From: Dysgonomonas sp. ZJ279
GTDB lineage: Bacteria > Bacteroidota > Bacteroidia > Bacteroidales > Dysgonomonadaceae
Assembly (NCBI RefSeq): GCF_011039205.1
Contig: NZ_JAAKEL010000001.1
Location: forward strand, 1-64,000
Direction: 5' to 3'
DNA length: 64,000 bases
Shown: positions 42,615 through 52,205 of the stretch, piece after piece
Layout: every line of letters starts with the position of its first letter
Position numbering within the stretch: position 1 is the stretch's first letter
The notes under the pieces: model-generated
Seen by the model: the letters and a program-made list of their open reading frames with translations, nothing else
Told to the model about the DNA's origin: nothing
Database searches by the model: none
Translations under genes and position numbers: made by a program

Positions 42615-43760
42615 ATGAGAATAAAACATACGTTGACAGATTTTATTGAAAGCGAGAAATCGGGAGGCTTAGTCCTGATTGTTTGTACGCTTATTTCAAT
42701 CCTTTTGGCCAATTCGAGCATAGGTCAAAGTTATCTTGCTGCCTGGCATTTCGATTTGGGAGGACATAGTATTGAGCATTGGATAAACGATGGGCTAATG
42801 GCTATTTTCTTTCTCTTGGTCGGACTCGAGCTGGTTGAGGAGATTTACGAAGGTCAGTTGGCGAGTCTGAGGTCTGCACTTTTGCCTATCTCGGGAGCAT
42901 TGGGTGGTATGCTTATTCCCGCAGGTATTTACATTGCATTGAATGTGGGTACGGCTACAACTTCGGGTTTTGGTATTCCTATGGCTACCGATATAGCATT
43001 TGCGCTGGGGATACTCTCACTGCTTGGCAGTCGGGTGCCTGTTTCGTTGAAGATATTCTTAACAGCATTGGCTGTGATAGACGATTTAGGAGCGATTATT
43101 GTGATTGCTATATTTTATACCTCTTCTTTGGCGTGGACAAACCTATTTCTGGCATTAGGAATATTTGCGGCATTGATGATTCTCAATAAAGTATTTAAGG
43201 TTAAAAACCTGATACCATATATTCTTGGTGGTATCGTGATGTGGTATTTTATGCTGCATTCGGGTATACATGCTACCATAGCCGGAGTGTTACTTGCCAT
43301 TGCCATTCCCTATGAGAAGAAAACAGGAAATTCACCTTGCCACCGCATGCAGCGTTGGTTGCACTATCCTGTCGCCTTCATCATACTTCCTCTGTTTGCG
43401 TTGGCCAATACAGCCATCGTGCTAGAAGGTAATTGGGATAAAGCGTTGGGTGAACCGTTTGCACTGGGTATTATACTCGGTTTGGTAATAGGTAAGCCGC
43501 TAGGGATAACGCTCTTTGCATTTCTTTCTATAAAGTTGAAGCTATGTAAATTACCAAAGGGTTTGAGATGGAGAGATATGATAGGCGTAGGTATGTTAGG
43601 TGGTATCGGTTTCACTATGTCGATATTTGTTACCTTGCTTGCCTTCGACGACATACATATTATAAATGAAGCAAAGCTGATGATTCTTTTAGCCTCACTT
43701 GCTGCCGGTATATTAGGATATACATGGCTAAATCGTGTGCTTAAAGAGAAAAAGGACTAA
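42615..43760 (+). CDS. nhaA: Na+/H+ antiporter NhaA
   Basis: A 381-residue protein with about 11-12 membrane segments. FFLLVGLELVEEIYEGQL, MATDIAFALGILSLLGSRVP and LTALAVIDDLGAIIVIAIFYT carry the conserved acidic pair (DD) used for ion exchange in NhaA. It expels sodium in exchange for protons at the inner membrane. The next gene follows after 6 bases. Confidence 0.95.
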   Translation: MRIKHTLTDFIESEKSGGLVLIVCTLISILLANSSIGQSYLAAWHFDLGGHSIEHWINDGLMAIFFLLVGLELVEEIYEGQLASLRSALLPISGALGGMLIPAGIYIALNVGTATTSGFGIPMATDIAFALGILSLLGSRVPVSLKIFLTALAVIDDLGAIIVIAIFYTSSLAWTNLFLALGIFAALMILNKVFKVKNLIPYILGGIVMWYFMLHSGIHATIAGVLLAIAIPYEKKTGNSPCHRMQRWLHYPVAFIILPLFALANTAIVLEGNWDKALGEPFALGIILGLVIGKPLGITLFAFLSIKLKLCKLPKGLRWRDMIGVGMLGGIGFTMSIFVTLLAFDDIHIINEAKLMILLASLAAGILGYTWLNRVLKEKKD

Positions 43761-43766
43761 GAAAAT

Positions 43767-44666
43767 ATGTGGTTAGCATTAGCATTTGGTTCGGCATTCT
43801 TTTTGGGATGCTACGATATTAGTAAGAAGAAATCGTTGACGGGCAATGCCGTAATTCCGGTATTGTTTTTCAATACACTTTTCTGTACGCTCTTACTGTC
43901 TCCGCTTTTTATTATATCGCAATTATCGCCCGGCACGTTGCAGGGTACAATATTCTATATTCCTCCTATTGCATTAGAGACACATGGTTATATAGTTCTC
44001 AAATCGATATTGGTACTGTCATCATGGATATTGAGCTATTTTGCGATAAAGCATTTACCATTGACAATTGTAGGGCCTATCAATGCTACCCGCCCTGTGA
44101 TGACACTTGTCGGCGCATTGCTTATATTCGGCGAGCGGCTCAACTTTTATCAGTGGATAGGGGTAATTATAACGATTGTTTCATTTTTCTTATTGTCTCT
44201 TTCAGGACGAAAAGAAGGTATTAAGTTTCACCGCAACAAATGGGTGTTTTTTATTCTTTTTGCTGCTATGCTTGCCGCAGCCAGTGGATTGTACGATAAA
44301 TTCCTGATGCAGCGATTTAGTTCTACCGCTGTGCAATTTTGGTACAATTTATATCAGTGGCTTCTGATGGTTGTTATATTGCTTGTCTTGTGGTATCCCA
44401 AACGGAAAATATCCTCGCCGTTCGAGTGGCGGTGGAGTATTATCCTTATATCGGTATTTCTCACCATTGCCGACTTCCTTTATTTCTATGCTTTGACCGA
44501 CAGTGAAGCTATGATTTCCATTGCATCGATGGTAAGGAGAAGCAGTGTGTTGATTTCTTTTGCAGGAGGTGCGCTTCTCTTCAATGAAAAAAACTTAAAA
44601 GGCAAGGCAATAGATCTTGTTTTAATAATTATAGCAATGTTTTTCCTATATTTGGGGACTAAATAA
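43767..44666 (+). CDS. EamA/DMT-family transporter
   Basis: A 299-residue protein with about ten transmembrane helices in two EamA-like halves (FFLGCYDISKKKSL at the start, FFLYLGTK at the end; GPINATRPVMTLVGALLIFGERL in the first half and ALLFNEKNLKGKA in the second). The family includes exporters and importers of small metabolites; the substrate is unknown. It is probably co-transcribed with nhaA. Confidence 0.85.
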   Translation: MWLALAFGSAFFLGCYDISKKKSLTGNAVIPVLFFNTLFCTLLLSPLFIISQLSPGTLQGTIFYIPPIALETHGYIVLKSILVLSSWILSYFAIKHLPLTIVGPINATRPVMTLVGALLIFGERLNFYQWIGVIITIVSFFLLSLSGRKEGIKFHRNKWVFFILFAAMLAAASGLYDKFLMQRFSSTAVQFWYNLYQWLLMVVILLVLWYPKRKISSPFEWRWSIILISVFLTIADFLYFYALTDSEAMISIASMVRRSSVLISFAGGALLFNEKNLKGKAIDLVLIIIAMFFLYLGTK

Positions 44667-44711
44667 GGTCTTTGGGCTAAACATATATAAACGGTTACAA
44701 TTAACAATAGG

Positions 44712-45347
44712 ATGAAGAAAATAATAATAGTTCTGGCATTTCTTTTTACAGGCATTTCTGCTATGGTGGCACAAGATATGACAACAGTTTTTTTGTCGGT
44801 TCCCGATGAAGTGCTTTTTGGCTTGGAGCCCGAACAAAAGGACAGATTGCTGTCTAATCCGGAGGATACTGCAACTGTGTCAGTAGAAAGCGCACTCTAT
44901 GCCAAAATCAAAAGAAAAGCAATATCGCCTAACTATATTTGGTTACAGACATCGGAAAAAGCAACTACCCAGATTAAGCTATTGCCGCTTATTAACGACT
45001 CTAAGATTATATGTGTAGTAAAAACTGTTTGTGGAAATATCTGTGATAGTCAGGTGAAATTTTATACATCTAAGTGGGTCGAAATAGATCAGACTGGTTT
45101 TATGCCAAAGCCAAATGTCGATTGGTTTATAAAAGCTGATGCAGATCGTAATAGCCAAGAGTTTAAAAATGCTTATGCTGCTTTAACTATGAATCCGATG
45201 AAGATAAAACTATTTGCGGACAATGATAGTTTATCAGTTAAATACGAGATCAAGAATTATTTATCAGAAGACGACTATAATAAGATACAGCCATTCCTGA
45301 TAGAAGAACCTAAAGTTCTGGTCTGGGATAAAACTTCGTATAAATAA
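44712..45347 (+). CDS. DUF3256 family exported protein
   Basis: A 211-residue protein with signal peptide (1-20, ending MVAQD). TTVFLSVPDEVLFGLEPEQKDRLLSN (residues about 23-48) and ICVVKTVCGNICDSQVKFYTSKW are typical of the Bacteroidales DUF3256 family, whose function is not known. It ends exactly where the next ATG begins. Confidence 0.7.
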   Translation: MKKIIIVLAFLFTGISAMVAQDMTTVFLSVPDEVLFGLEPEQKDRLLSNPEDTATVSVESALYAKIKRKAISPNYIWLQTSEKATTQIKLLPLINDSKIICVVKTVCGNICDSQVKFYTSKWVEIDQTGFMPKPNVDWFIKADADRNSQEFKNAYAALTMNPMKIKLFADNDSLSVKYEIKNYLSEDDYNKIQPFLIEEPKVLVWDKTSYK

Positions 45348-46472
45348 ATGAAAAATAGCCTTACACTATTTACTTTACTTCTGTTCTTTACTATTACCTC
45401 GTTTGCAAATGACGGAGCCTATTATATCAGTGGAAACCATTTGATTCCGATGATAGAGACTGATATTTCTGTCAAAAAAGAAATACTGACTATCAAACGG
45501 AGGAATGAAAAACAGGTTGATGTCACAGTTTATTATGAATTTTACAATCCAAAAGATGCTAAAAGTCTGACTGTCGGATTCGAGGCTTTCTCTCCATCGG
45601 GTGATGTTGACCCCACTCCCAAGAATGGGCAGCATCCTTATATGAATAACTTTACGGTAGAGATGAACGATGTGATTCTTCCTTATAATGTTTCTATTGT
45701 AAGCGATAGTCTATATAATAAGAATGGAGCGATCAAAGGGCTGACGGAATCGGAGATTGAAGAGCGTAGTTATGAGGGATATTCAGATTTCTATTATGTT
45801 TATCACTTTACAGCAAATTTCATACCGGGATTAAATATTGTAAAGCATACTTATACTTGCGACCTTTCGGGAGGAGTCGATTACAAATATAGTTTCGATT
45901 ATATTCTATCTGCTGCTATGAGATGGGGCAATCACCAGATAGACGATTTTACACTTATTATTGATATGGGTGAGTTTCAGGATTTTTATATTAATAACGC
46001 TCCTTTTGGCAAATCCTCTAAATGGACTCTTGCCGGTACTGGTAATATGCAGAAAGATGTTCCGAACCCATTTGGGTATGAGGAATCAGAAGGAATTTCA
46101 CTTCTGTATACTCGCTTCTTTGTTTCAAAAGGGCAAGTTGTATACCAGAAGATGAATTATAAAACGAGAGATGAGTTAACGATATTTTCTCGTCGTGTCA
46201 ATGGCTTATTGGTATTCGATTATAGAGAAGCTCAACTTCCCTTTTATATAGATAATAACGAATCGATGGAGTATATAGAGCCGGCCGATGAAATATCGAA
46301 AAAGATATTACGTAATCTGCCTTTTGCCCGTCGTGGATATATTTTCACTGCACCACAAATACAAGCCTACTATCTGACACAGGCGTGGTACACTCCCGAT
46401 CCGAACTATAAAAGCACATTCGACAGCCTTACGAATGAAGAGCAAAAGTGGGTGAATTATTGGTCTAAATAA
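45348..46472 (+). CDS. Exported protein with C-terminal YARHG-like domain
   Basis: A 374-residue protein with signal peptide (1-20). The main body (about 30-290) resembles DUF4424-type beta domains (VDVTVYYEFYNPKDAKSLTVGFEAF); the last 70 residues, ARRGYIFTAPQIQAYYLTQAWYTPD, match the YARHG pattern of extracytoplasmic proteins. The role is unknown. It is directly coupled to the DUF3256 gene. Confidence 0.6.
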   Translation: MKNSLTLFTLLLFFTITSFANDGAYYISGNHLIPMIETDISVKKEILTIKRRNEKQVDVTVYYEFYNPKDAKSLTVGFEAFSPSGDVDPTPKNGQHPYMNNFTVEMNDVILPYNVSIVSDSLYNKNGAIKGLTESEIEERSYEGYSDFYYVYHFTANFIPGLNIVKHTYTCDLSGGVDYKYSFDYILSAAMRWGNHQIDDFTLIIDMGEFQDFYINNAPFGKSSKWTLAGTGNMQKDVPNPFGYEESEGISLLYTRFFVSKGQVVYQKMNYKTRDELTIFSRRVNGLLVFDYREAQLPFYIDNNESMEYIEPADEISKKILRNLPFARRGYIFTAPQIQAYYLTQAWYTPDPNYKSTFDSLTNEEQKWVNYWSK

Positions 46473-46473
46473 A

Positions 46474-46758
46474 TTATCTGCCAGCTACAATATCTGCGTA
46501 CTCCGGATGCCGTTGTATATAGATTGCAGTGTAGGGGCATATTGGTCTTACCTTGTAATTGTTTTCACGGGCATAATCGAGAATAGTCTTTGTCAGAACG
46601 GCGGCGATGCCATTTCCTTCCAGATTTTTCGGCACTTCGGTATGTGTAATACTTAGGCAATTACTCCCGTTGTCAATATAATCTACGAGTGCTATTTGAT
46701 CGCCAATGTGCGTTTCAAATCGGCTTTCTTTTTGATTGTGTATGACTTTTATATCCAT
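46474..46758 (-). CDS. Small GNAT-like N-acetyltransferase (YjdJ type)
   Basis: A 94-residue GNAT fold protein of the COG2388 type. ITHTEVPKNLEGNGIAAVLTKTILDYARENN (about 39-69) is the acetyl-CoA-binding motif (the usual GxGxG replaced by EGNGIA), and KVRPICPYTAIYIQRHPEYADIV closes the fold. The substrate is unknown. It ends 2 bases from the convergent gene. Confidence 0.8.
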   Translation of the reverse strand: MDIKVIHNQKESRFETHIGDQIALVDYIDNGSNCLSITHTEVPKNLEGNGIAAVLTKTILDYARENNYKVRPICPYTAIYIQRHPEYADIVAGR

Positions 46759-46766
46759 AATAATTG

Positions 46767-47354
46767 TTATTTACCTCCACCAAAACTGAAATTGACAGGA
46801 AAATAGGTTGGAGAAGTTATGGGTGTATTACCAATCATAAATGTTGGTTTTAATTTCACTGAAACATTCGATTTTTGAGAGCCTATACCTACGAAGTTCT
46901 TAGCAATTTCAACGATTGTTTCTTGCGAATTGGTTCGGGCTAAAGTAGCCAGATCGACACCAATATTAAGAGGCAAAGATTGAGATTCGCCGGCAGCTAT
47001 ATTTAATGTTTCGTTGACAGCTCCTTTGGTAAATTCTATGTCGTCGATGCTGATAACATATTGTAGACCGTGAAGTATGGCTGCCGATTCGTTAGGATTT
47101 TTTATATTCAGATTGAGTGTAAAATCGAGTGGGATAGAGGATGCATTGCCCGATAGTATCGATGTTATTTTCGGTATTTGGGTGATAGATACACCATTCG
47201 ATAGATTCATACCGGAAACTTTTATTCCTGAAATCGATTTATAGCTATATTCACATTTAGTGATATTGTATGCGCTTGTTAATTCTTTTTGCACACTATT
47301 ACAACCGATTAATACGGTGGCGATCATTAGGAAACCTAAGATTCTTTTCTTCAT
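46767..47354 (-). CDS. LEA type 2 family lipoprotein
   Basis: A 195-residue lipoprotein (LIGC, Cys18). The core LNLNIKNPNESAAILHGLQYVISIDDIEFTKGAVNE (residues about 83-118) is the beta-sandwich pattern of LEA14/WHy domains. Such proteins sit in the periplasm or outer membrane; their function in Bacteroidetes is unclear. 8 bases upstream of the acetyltransferase gene. Confidence 0.75.
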   Translation of the reverse strand: MKKRILGFLMIATVLIGCNSVQKELTSAYNITKCEYSYKSISGIKVSGMNLSNGVSITQIPKITSILSGNASSIPLDFTLNLNIKNPNESAAILHGLQYVISIDDIEFTKGAVNETLNIAAGESQSLPLNIGVDLATLARTNSQETIVEIAKNFVGIGSQKSNVSVKLKPTFMIGNTPITSPTYFPVNFSFGGGK

Positions 47355-47363
47355 TATTCTGTT

Positions 47364-48401
47364 TTATTTTATTGTAACCATTGTTGCTCCGTATCCGTAT
47401 TCGCGGAATGAAGCATCCTGTGTATAGGCGGTTTTGTATTTGTTCTTTAGCTCTTTTAGAACAGCGTTCTTTAAAATACCATCGCCTTTACCATGAATAA
47501 ACACGATCTTTTGTCCTTTATTGTGCTTATTCTCGTTCATTACTTCATTGAATTTCTTCAACTGATATTCGAGTATATCTCCAGAAGATAAACCATTAGT
47601 GTTGTCTAAAAGTTCATCGATATGCAGATCGATTTCGATAATTGTATTCTTCTCATTCTTCACTATTGGCTGTACACGTGGGCGGGGAGTCTCTTTTTCG
47701 AGCATTGCCCTTTCTAAATCTTCAGTCGAAATAATCAACTCTTTTTCGGGTAAGTCGCGTTTTACAATAGGATATATTAGCGCATTTTCGTCGAAATAAT
47801 CATTGTCTTTAAAGCTGTGCAGCTTGTAGAACTTAACGGTATCTATACGTAATTCGATAGACCCCGGATTCTTCAATGCGAAAGGCTTATCTTCCTTATA
47901 AGCGAAGAACTGGAAGCAGATATGTTCCATGTCGTTTAACTCGGCTTTGTCAAAAGCTTCGAGAAACAACTTTGTGTTAGGTTCTATTACAGCTGCTTTA
48001 CGGCTTGCCCATCCTGCATCCGATCGGCTCATGTAGTTGAACGACAGGTAATAATTGCTGTCATTCACCAAGTAGCATTCGTAATCGGTTGTGCTTAGAT
48101 TCTTTATATCGTTGGGCAGATAAGCAAGGCAGATGGTTATCTGTTCTCCTTCCTTTGTTTCCTCTATTTTATATTCTTCCTTGGGTTGAGTGGTTGCAGT
48201 TCTGGTAACTTCGGCATTTGGTTTTGTCGATTGTCTTACCTGTGCGTCGTTCGCCGGTTCGATAACGATGCATTCCCGCATTAATATTGGGATCTCGAAA
48301 CCGTCTTCATCTTCTACCAAAACTATGTCTTTACCTCTGAAGCCACTAACAACGCCGCCTCCTGTAGTATTTAGAAAGCGAACTTTATCTCCTGTTTTCA
48401 T
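47364..48401 (-). CDS. DUF2027/Smr domain protein
   Basis: A 345-residue cytoplasmic protein. Residues 1-60 form an SH3-like DUF2027 start (GDKVRFLNTTGGGVVSGFRGKDIVLVEDEDGFEIP), the middle is beta-rich, and the C-terminal Smr domain (about 262-345) has IDLHIDELL, KIVFIHGKGDGILKNAVLKEL and GYGATMVTIK. The Smr domain in MutS2 is a nuclease; here the HGKGDGILK element is intact. The role is unknown. Confidence 0.85.
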   Translation of the reverse strand: MKTGDKVRFLNTTGGGVVSGFRGKDIVLVEDEDGFEIPILMRECIVIEPANDAQVRQSTKPNAEVTRTATTQPKEEYKIEETKEGEQITICLAYLPNDIKNLSTTDYECYLVNDSNYYLSFNYMSRSDAGWASRKAAVIEPNTKLFLEAFDKAELNDMEHICFQFFAYKEDKPFALKNPGSIELRIDTVKFYKLHSFKDNDYFDENALIYPIVKRDLPEKELIISTEDLERAMLEKETPRPRVQPIVKNEKNTIIEIDLHIDELLDNTNGLSSGDILEYQLKKFNEVMNENKHNKGQKIVFIHGKGDGILKNAVLKELKNKYKTAYTQDASFREYGYGATMVTIK

Positions 48402-48487
48402 AAATCTTAATTTATCTTGTTAAGCCTCGTCTAGACTTTTTTATTCACACAAAGTTGACTATTTTTGTCGGATAAAAAAAGTAAAAA

Positions 48488-49711
48488 GTGGAAATATCAA
48501 ACCCTCGGGAAATACGCATTGATGATTACAATTACAATCTGCCCGACGATCGTATTGCGAAATACCCTCTGGCTGAACGAGACAGTTCGAAGCTGCTGAT
48601 CTATAGACAAGGTGCGATGACTGATACTTGTTTCAAAACATTGCCCGATCATCTTCCAGCCGATAGCCTTATGATATTTAATAACACTAAGGTTATTCAG
48701 GCACGTATGCATTTTAGAAAGCAGACAGGGGCACTGATCGAGATATTCTGCTTAGAGCCTTATCAACCGAACGATTACTTATTGAATTTTCAACAAACTG
48801 AACGATGCTCGTGGATATGTCTTGTAGGCAATCTCAAGAAATGGAAAGAGGGCGAATTGATAAAAGCACTCACTGTACACGATTGTGAGATTCTGATAAG
48901 GGCACGCAAACTACAATCGCATGGTGATTCTCACATTATAGAGTTTGAATGGGATAACATAAATATCTCATTCTCCGATATTCTGGAATGTGGTGGCGAA
49001 CTGCCTATACCTCCCTACTTGAACAGGGATACAGAGGAAAAAGACAAGGAGACTTATCAGACCGTTTACTCAAAGATAAAGGGTTCGGTAGCGGCACCTA
49101 CGGCAGGTCTGCATTTTACCGATACTGTTTTTTCAGCATTAAAGGAAAAAGGAATAGTAACCGATGAGGTGACACTGCATGTAGGGGCGGGGACTTTCAA
49201 ACCTGTTAAATCGGAACAGATAAAAGATCATGAGATGCATTCTGAGTTCATTTCGGTTCGTAAAGATTTAATAGAGCGTCTGCTTAATCATAAAGGTAAG
49301 GTTATTGCCGTGGGAACGACATCTGTGCGTACACTCGAAAGCCTTTATTACTTAGGTGAGTTGTTAGAGAATGATCAGCCTGAAGAATTGACTGTCTCAC
49401 AATGGCAACCATACTTGCACACTAGCAATAGATTATCTAAAGAAAAAGCGTTAAAAAATATACTAGCCTACCTAGATAGCAATAAATTAAATACCTTGAT
49501 TGCAAATACACAGATTATAATAGCACCGGGATATGAGTTTAAGATAGTGGACGGTGTAGTGACAAACTTTCATCAGCCTAAAAGTACATTGTTGCTGTTG
49601 GTATCGGCGTTTGTCTCGGGTAATGATTGGAAGAAAATATATGAACATGCACTTAACAACGACTATCGCTTCCTTAGTTATGGTGACAGTTCGTTATTAT
49701 TGAAAGACTAA
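48488..49711 (+). CDS. queA: S-adenosylmethionine:tRNA ribosyltransferase-isomerase
   Basis: A 407-residue QueA with a GTG start at 48488 (MEISNPREI). DYNYNLPDDRIAKYPLAERDSSKLLIY, RMHFRKQTGALIEIFCLEP, AAPTAGLHFTD, VTLHVGAGTFKPV and NFHQPKSTLLLLVSAF are conserved QueA blocks. It makes epoxyqueuosine in tRNA. It is about 50-60 residues longer than the E. coli enzyme, as usual in Bacteroidetes. mltG follows after 8 bases. Confidence 0.95.
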   Translation: MEISNPREIRIDDYNYNLPDDRIAKYPLAERDSSKLLIYRQGAMTDTCFKTLPDHLPADSLMIFNNTKVIQARMHFRKQTGALIEIFCLEPYQPNDYLLNFQQTERCSWICLVGNLKKWKEGELIKALTVHDCEILIRARKLQSHGDSHIIEFEWDNINISFSDILECGGELPIPPYLNRDTEEKDKETYQTVYSKIKGSVAAPTAGLHFTDTVFSALKEKGIVTDEVTLHVGAGTFKPVKSEQIKDHEMHSEFISVRKDLIERLLNHKGKVIAVGTTSVRTLESLYYLGELLENDQPEELTVSQWQPYLHTSNRLSKEKALKNILAYLDSNKLNTLIANTQIIIAPGYEFKIVDGVVTNFHQPKSTLLLLVSAFVSGNDWKKIYEHALNNDYRFLSYGDSSLLLKD

Positions 49712-49719
49712 ATTTATTT

Positions 49720-50739
49720 ATGAAGAAGAAAATAGGAATTGTTATCGGCGTTCTGTTATTGATTGGTATCGCTGTCGCAGGATATGTTTATAGTATTATT
49801 TCCACGGGATTCAATATTAAGGAAACGGTGTATGTTTATGTCGATTCTCGCAAAGATTACAATGCTTTGTTGGAAGAGCTGGAATCAACAACAAAGGTTC
49901 AGAGTATAGGCAGCTTTGAGAAAGTCGCTTCTTTTTTGGATTATAAAACAGCGATGAGAACAGGTAAGTATGCCGTTACACCGGATATGACTGTTTTAGA
50001 TTTAGTGAGAAATCTCCGCAATGGTCATCAAGTACCTGTTAAAATTAAGTTTAATAATATACGGACAAAGGAAGATTTAACGGAACGTATTTCAGAGCAA
50101 CTCATGTTTACGAATGATGAGCTGTTATCGATTCTCAATGACGAGAAAATTTGTGCCGACCTCGGCTTCAATCCCCAGACTATCATTGCTATGTTTATAC
50201 CTAATACTTATGAATTTTATTGGGATGTAAAGGTTGATGCTTTTCTGGCGAAGATGAATAAAGAATATCAAAAATTTTGGACACAGGAGCGGCTTAATAA
50301 GGCTAAAGGAATTGGATTATCGCCAATTGAAGTTTCGACTTTGGCATCTATCGTAGAGGAGGAATGTACCTATTCGGACGAATATCCTATGGTTGCAGGT
50401 TTGTATTTGAACCGTTTGCACAGAGGTCAAGCATTGCAGGCCGATCCTACCGTGAAATTTGCAGTGGGAGACTTTAGTTTACGCCGCATATTGAACAAGC
50501 ATCTCGAGGTAAATTCACCTTACAATACATACTTGAATACCGGATTACCTCCGGGACCAATCCGTGTACCGTCTATTAAGGGTATAGATGGTGTCTTAAA
50601 CTACAGCAAACACAATTATCTATACATGTGTGCTAAAGATGATTTTTCGGGAAGGCATAACTTCGCAGTGACCTTTGGCGAACATCAGCAGAATGCAAAT
50701 AAGTATAGGCAAGCACTTAATGCACGTAGTATTTATTAA
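49720..50739 (+). CDS. mltG: Endolytic murein transglycosylase MltG
   Basis: A 339-residue protein with an N-terminal membrane anchor (about 4-24) and a YceG domain: IPNTYEFYWDV, VSTLASIVEEECTYSDEYPMVAGLYLNRL with the catalytic Glu in VEEE, GQALQADPTVKFAVGD and GLPPGPIRVPS. It cuts nascent glycan strands and terminates peptidoglycan polymerisation. Confidence 0.95.
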   Translation: MKKKIGIVIGVLLLIGIAVAGYVYSIISTGFNIKETVYVYVDSRKDYNALLEELESTTKVQSIGSFEKVASFLDYKTAMRTGKYAVTPDMTVLDLVRNLRNGHQVPVKIKFNNIRTKEDLTERISEQLMFTNDELLSILNDEKICADLGFNPQTIIAMFIPNTYEFYWDVKVDAFLAKMNKEYQKFWTQERLNKAKGIGLSPIEVSTLASIVEEECTYSDEYPMVAGLYLNRLHRGQALQADPTVKFAVGDFSLRRILNKHLEVNSPYNTYLNTGLPPGPIRVPSIKGIDGVLNYSKHNYLYMCAKDDFSGRHNFAVTFGEHQQNANKYRQALNARSIY

Positions 50740-50789
50740 GTTTCGAGATTTACTTATTATCAGTAGATTGTCTTTTTGTTTGAGAAGTC

Positions 50790-52205
50790 TTAGTATGCCT
50801 TTTCTTCTCCTTTAAAGACATTCATAACGGTTTTGAATATAATCTTAAGATCAAGGAAGAAAGACCAATTTTCGATGTACCACACATCTTTCTTTACACG
50901 GCCTTCCATATCAGCTAATGTTTTTGTTTCACCTCTGAATCCGGTAACTTGTGCCCATCCTGTGATGCCTGGTTTTACTAAATGGCGAACCATAAATTTC
51001 TCTATGAGCATTGAATATAAAGCAGTATGCTTAAGCATGTGAGGACGAGGTCCTACTACAGACATGTCTCCCATTAAAACATTAAAGAATTGAGGTAATT
51101 CGTCGATGCTGGTTTTTCTCATAAACAAGCCGACTTTGGTTATTCGGGGATCTTCTTTTGTCGCGCTGATACTATTTGCTGCAGCGTTAAGACGCATCGA
51201 CCGAAATTTATAACAGTAAAACTCCTTACCTTTGATTCCGGTTCTTTTTTGTTTGAAAAATATAGGACCTGGAGATGATATCTTAATTATTGATCCAAAG
51301 ATCAGATAGATCCAAGGGAATACTAATACCAGAATTAAGATCGAGAATACAAGATCAAAAGTTCTTTTTATAAATTGATTAGACTTATGTTGTAGAGGTT
51401 CGTATCTAAGGCTAAGAATTGGAATCGTTTCCAAAGAATGAAGAGCAAATCTTCTTTTAATATATTTATAAAACTCTGGAACCAAAAAGAAACGAATCAT
51501 GTTCTTTTCGCAAAAGCTGATCAGTTCTAATATTTTTGCATCTTGATTCCCTGGTAAAGTACAGTAGATTTGCTCAATTTTTTCTTTTTTTGCAAATTCT
51601 TGAATCTTAGATGTATCACCTAAATAATTGGGTAGGGCATCTATATTTGCAATATTATCATCGAAAAAGCCAAGTATTCTATATCCGAAATCACTACCGA
51701 CGAGTTCATTGTATATCGCAATCCCATTAAGACCTCCGCCAATGATAATGACTCTTCTGTAATTATACCCTTTTCTCCGATATGCTTTTAGTATGAGACG
51801 GAACAAAATATGAGAGATACAAAATAGCATGCCTAGGATAAGGAAGCTTATCAGCCAAGGTAATATAGGAATAGATAATATATCAAATAAGGAAAAACTA
51901 CCTGTTACGATAACTATATATAGAGCTATAAAATATGATGAGCTTTGAATAATCTTATCTATAGAAATAATATTTGACGATATGTTGAAGCGTACGAAGG
52001 TAGATGCTACAAAATATGATAGGTTTATTAATAATATAGCTTCAATCTTTTTTTCGTAAGAAAGAGATATTTCAGGAATAAATTCTTTGCAAAAAAGAAA
52101 ATATAGCATGAAGAAAAATGAATTGATGAGGATAAGATCTCCAAAACGGATAATCCAATCAATCAGGTATCCATAACTCTCTCTTCTTTCGGACATTTCT
52201 TTCAT
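50790..52205 (-). CDS. Undecaprenyl-phosphate sugar phosphotransferase (WcaJ-like)
   Basis: A 471-residue polyisoprenyl-phosphate hexose-1-phosphate transferase. It has four or five N-terminal membrane helices, a CoA-binding-like middle (RVIIIGGGLNGIAIYNEL) and a C-terminal catalytic bacterial sugar transferase domain (KRTGIKGKEFYCYKFRSMR, KTSIDELPQFFNVLMGDMSVVGPRPH, KPGITGWAQVTGFRGET). It starts assembly of capsule or exopolysaccharide repeat units. It overlaps the protease gene by 4 bases. Confidence 0.92.
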   Translation of the reverse strand: MKEMSERRESYGYLIDWIIRFGDLILINSFFFMLYFLFCKEFIPEISLSYEKKIEAILLINLSYFVASTFVRFNISSNIISIDKIIQSSSYFIALYIVIVTGSFSLFDILSIPILPWLISFLILGMLFCISHILFRLILKAYRRKGYNYRRVIIIGGGLNGIAIYNELVGSDFGYRILGFFDDNIANIDALPNYLGDTSKIQEFAKKEKIEQIYCTLPGNQDAKILELISFCEKNMIRFFLVPEFYKYIKRRFALHSLETIPILSLRYEPLQHKSNQFIKRTFDLVFSILILVLVFPWIYLIFGSIIKISSPGPIFFKQKRTGIKGKEFYCYKFRSMRLNAAANSISATKEDPRITKVGLFMRKTSIDELPQFFNVLMGDMSVVGPRPHMLKHTALYSMLIEKFMVRHLVKPGITGWAQVTGFRGETKTLADMEGRVKKDVWYIENWSFFLDLKIIFKTVMNVFKGEEKAY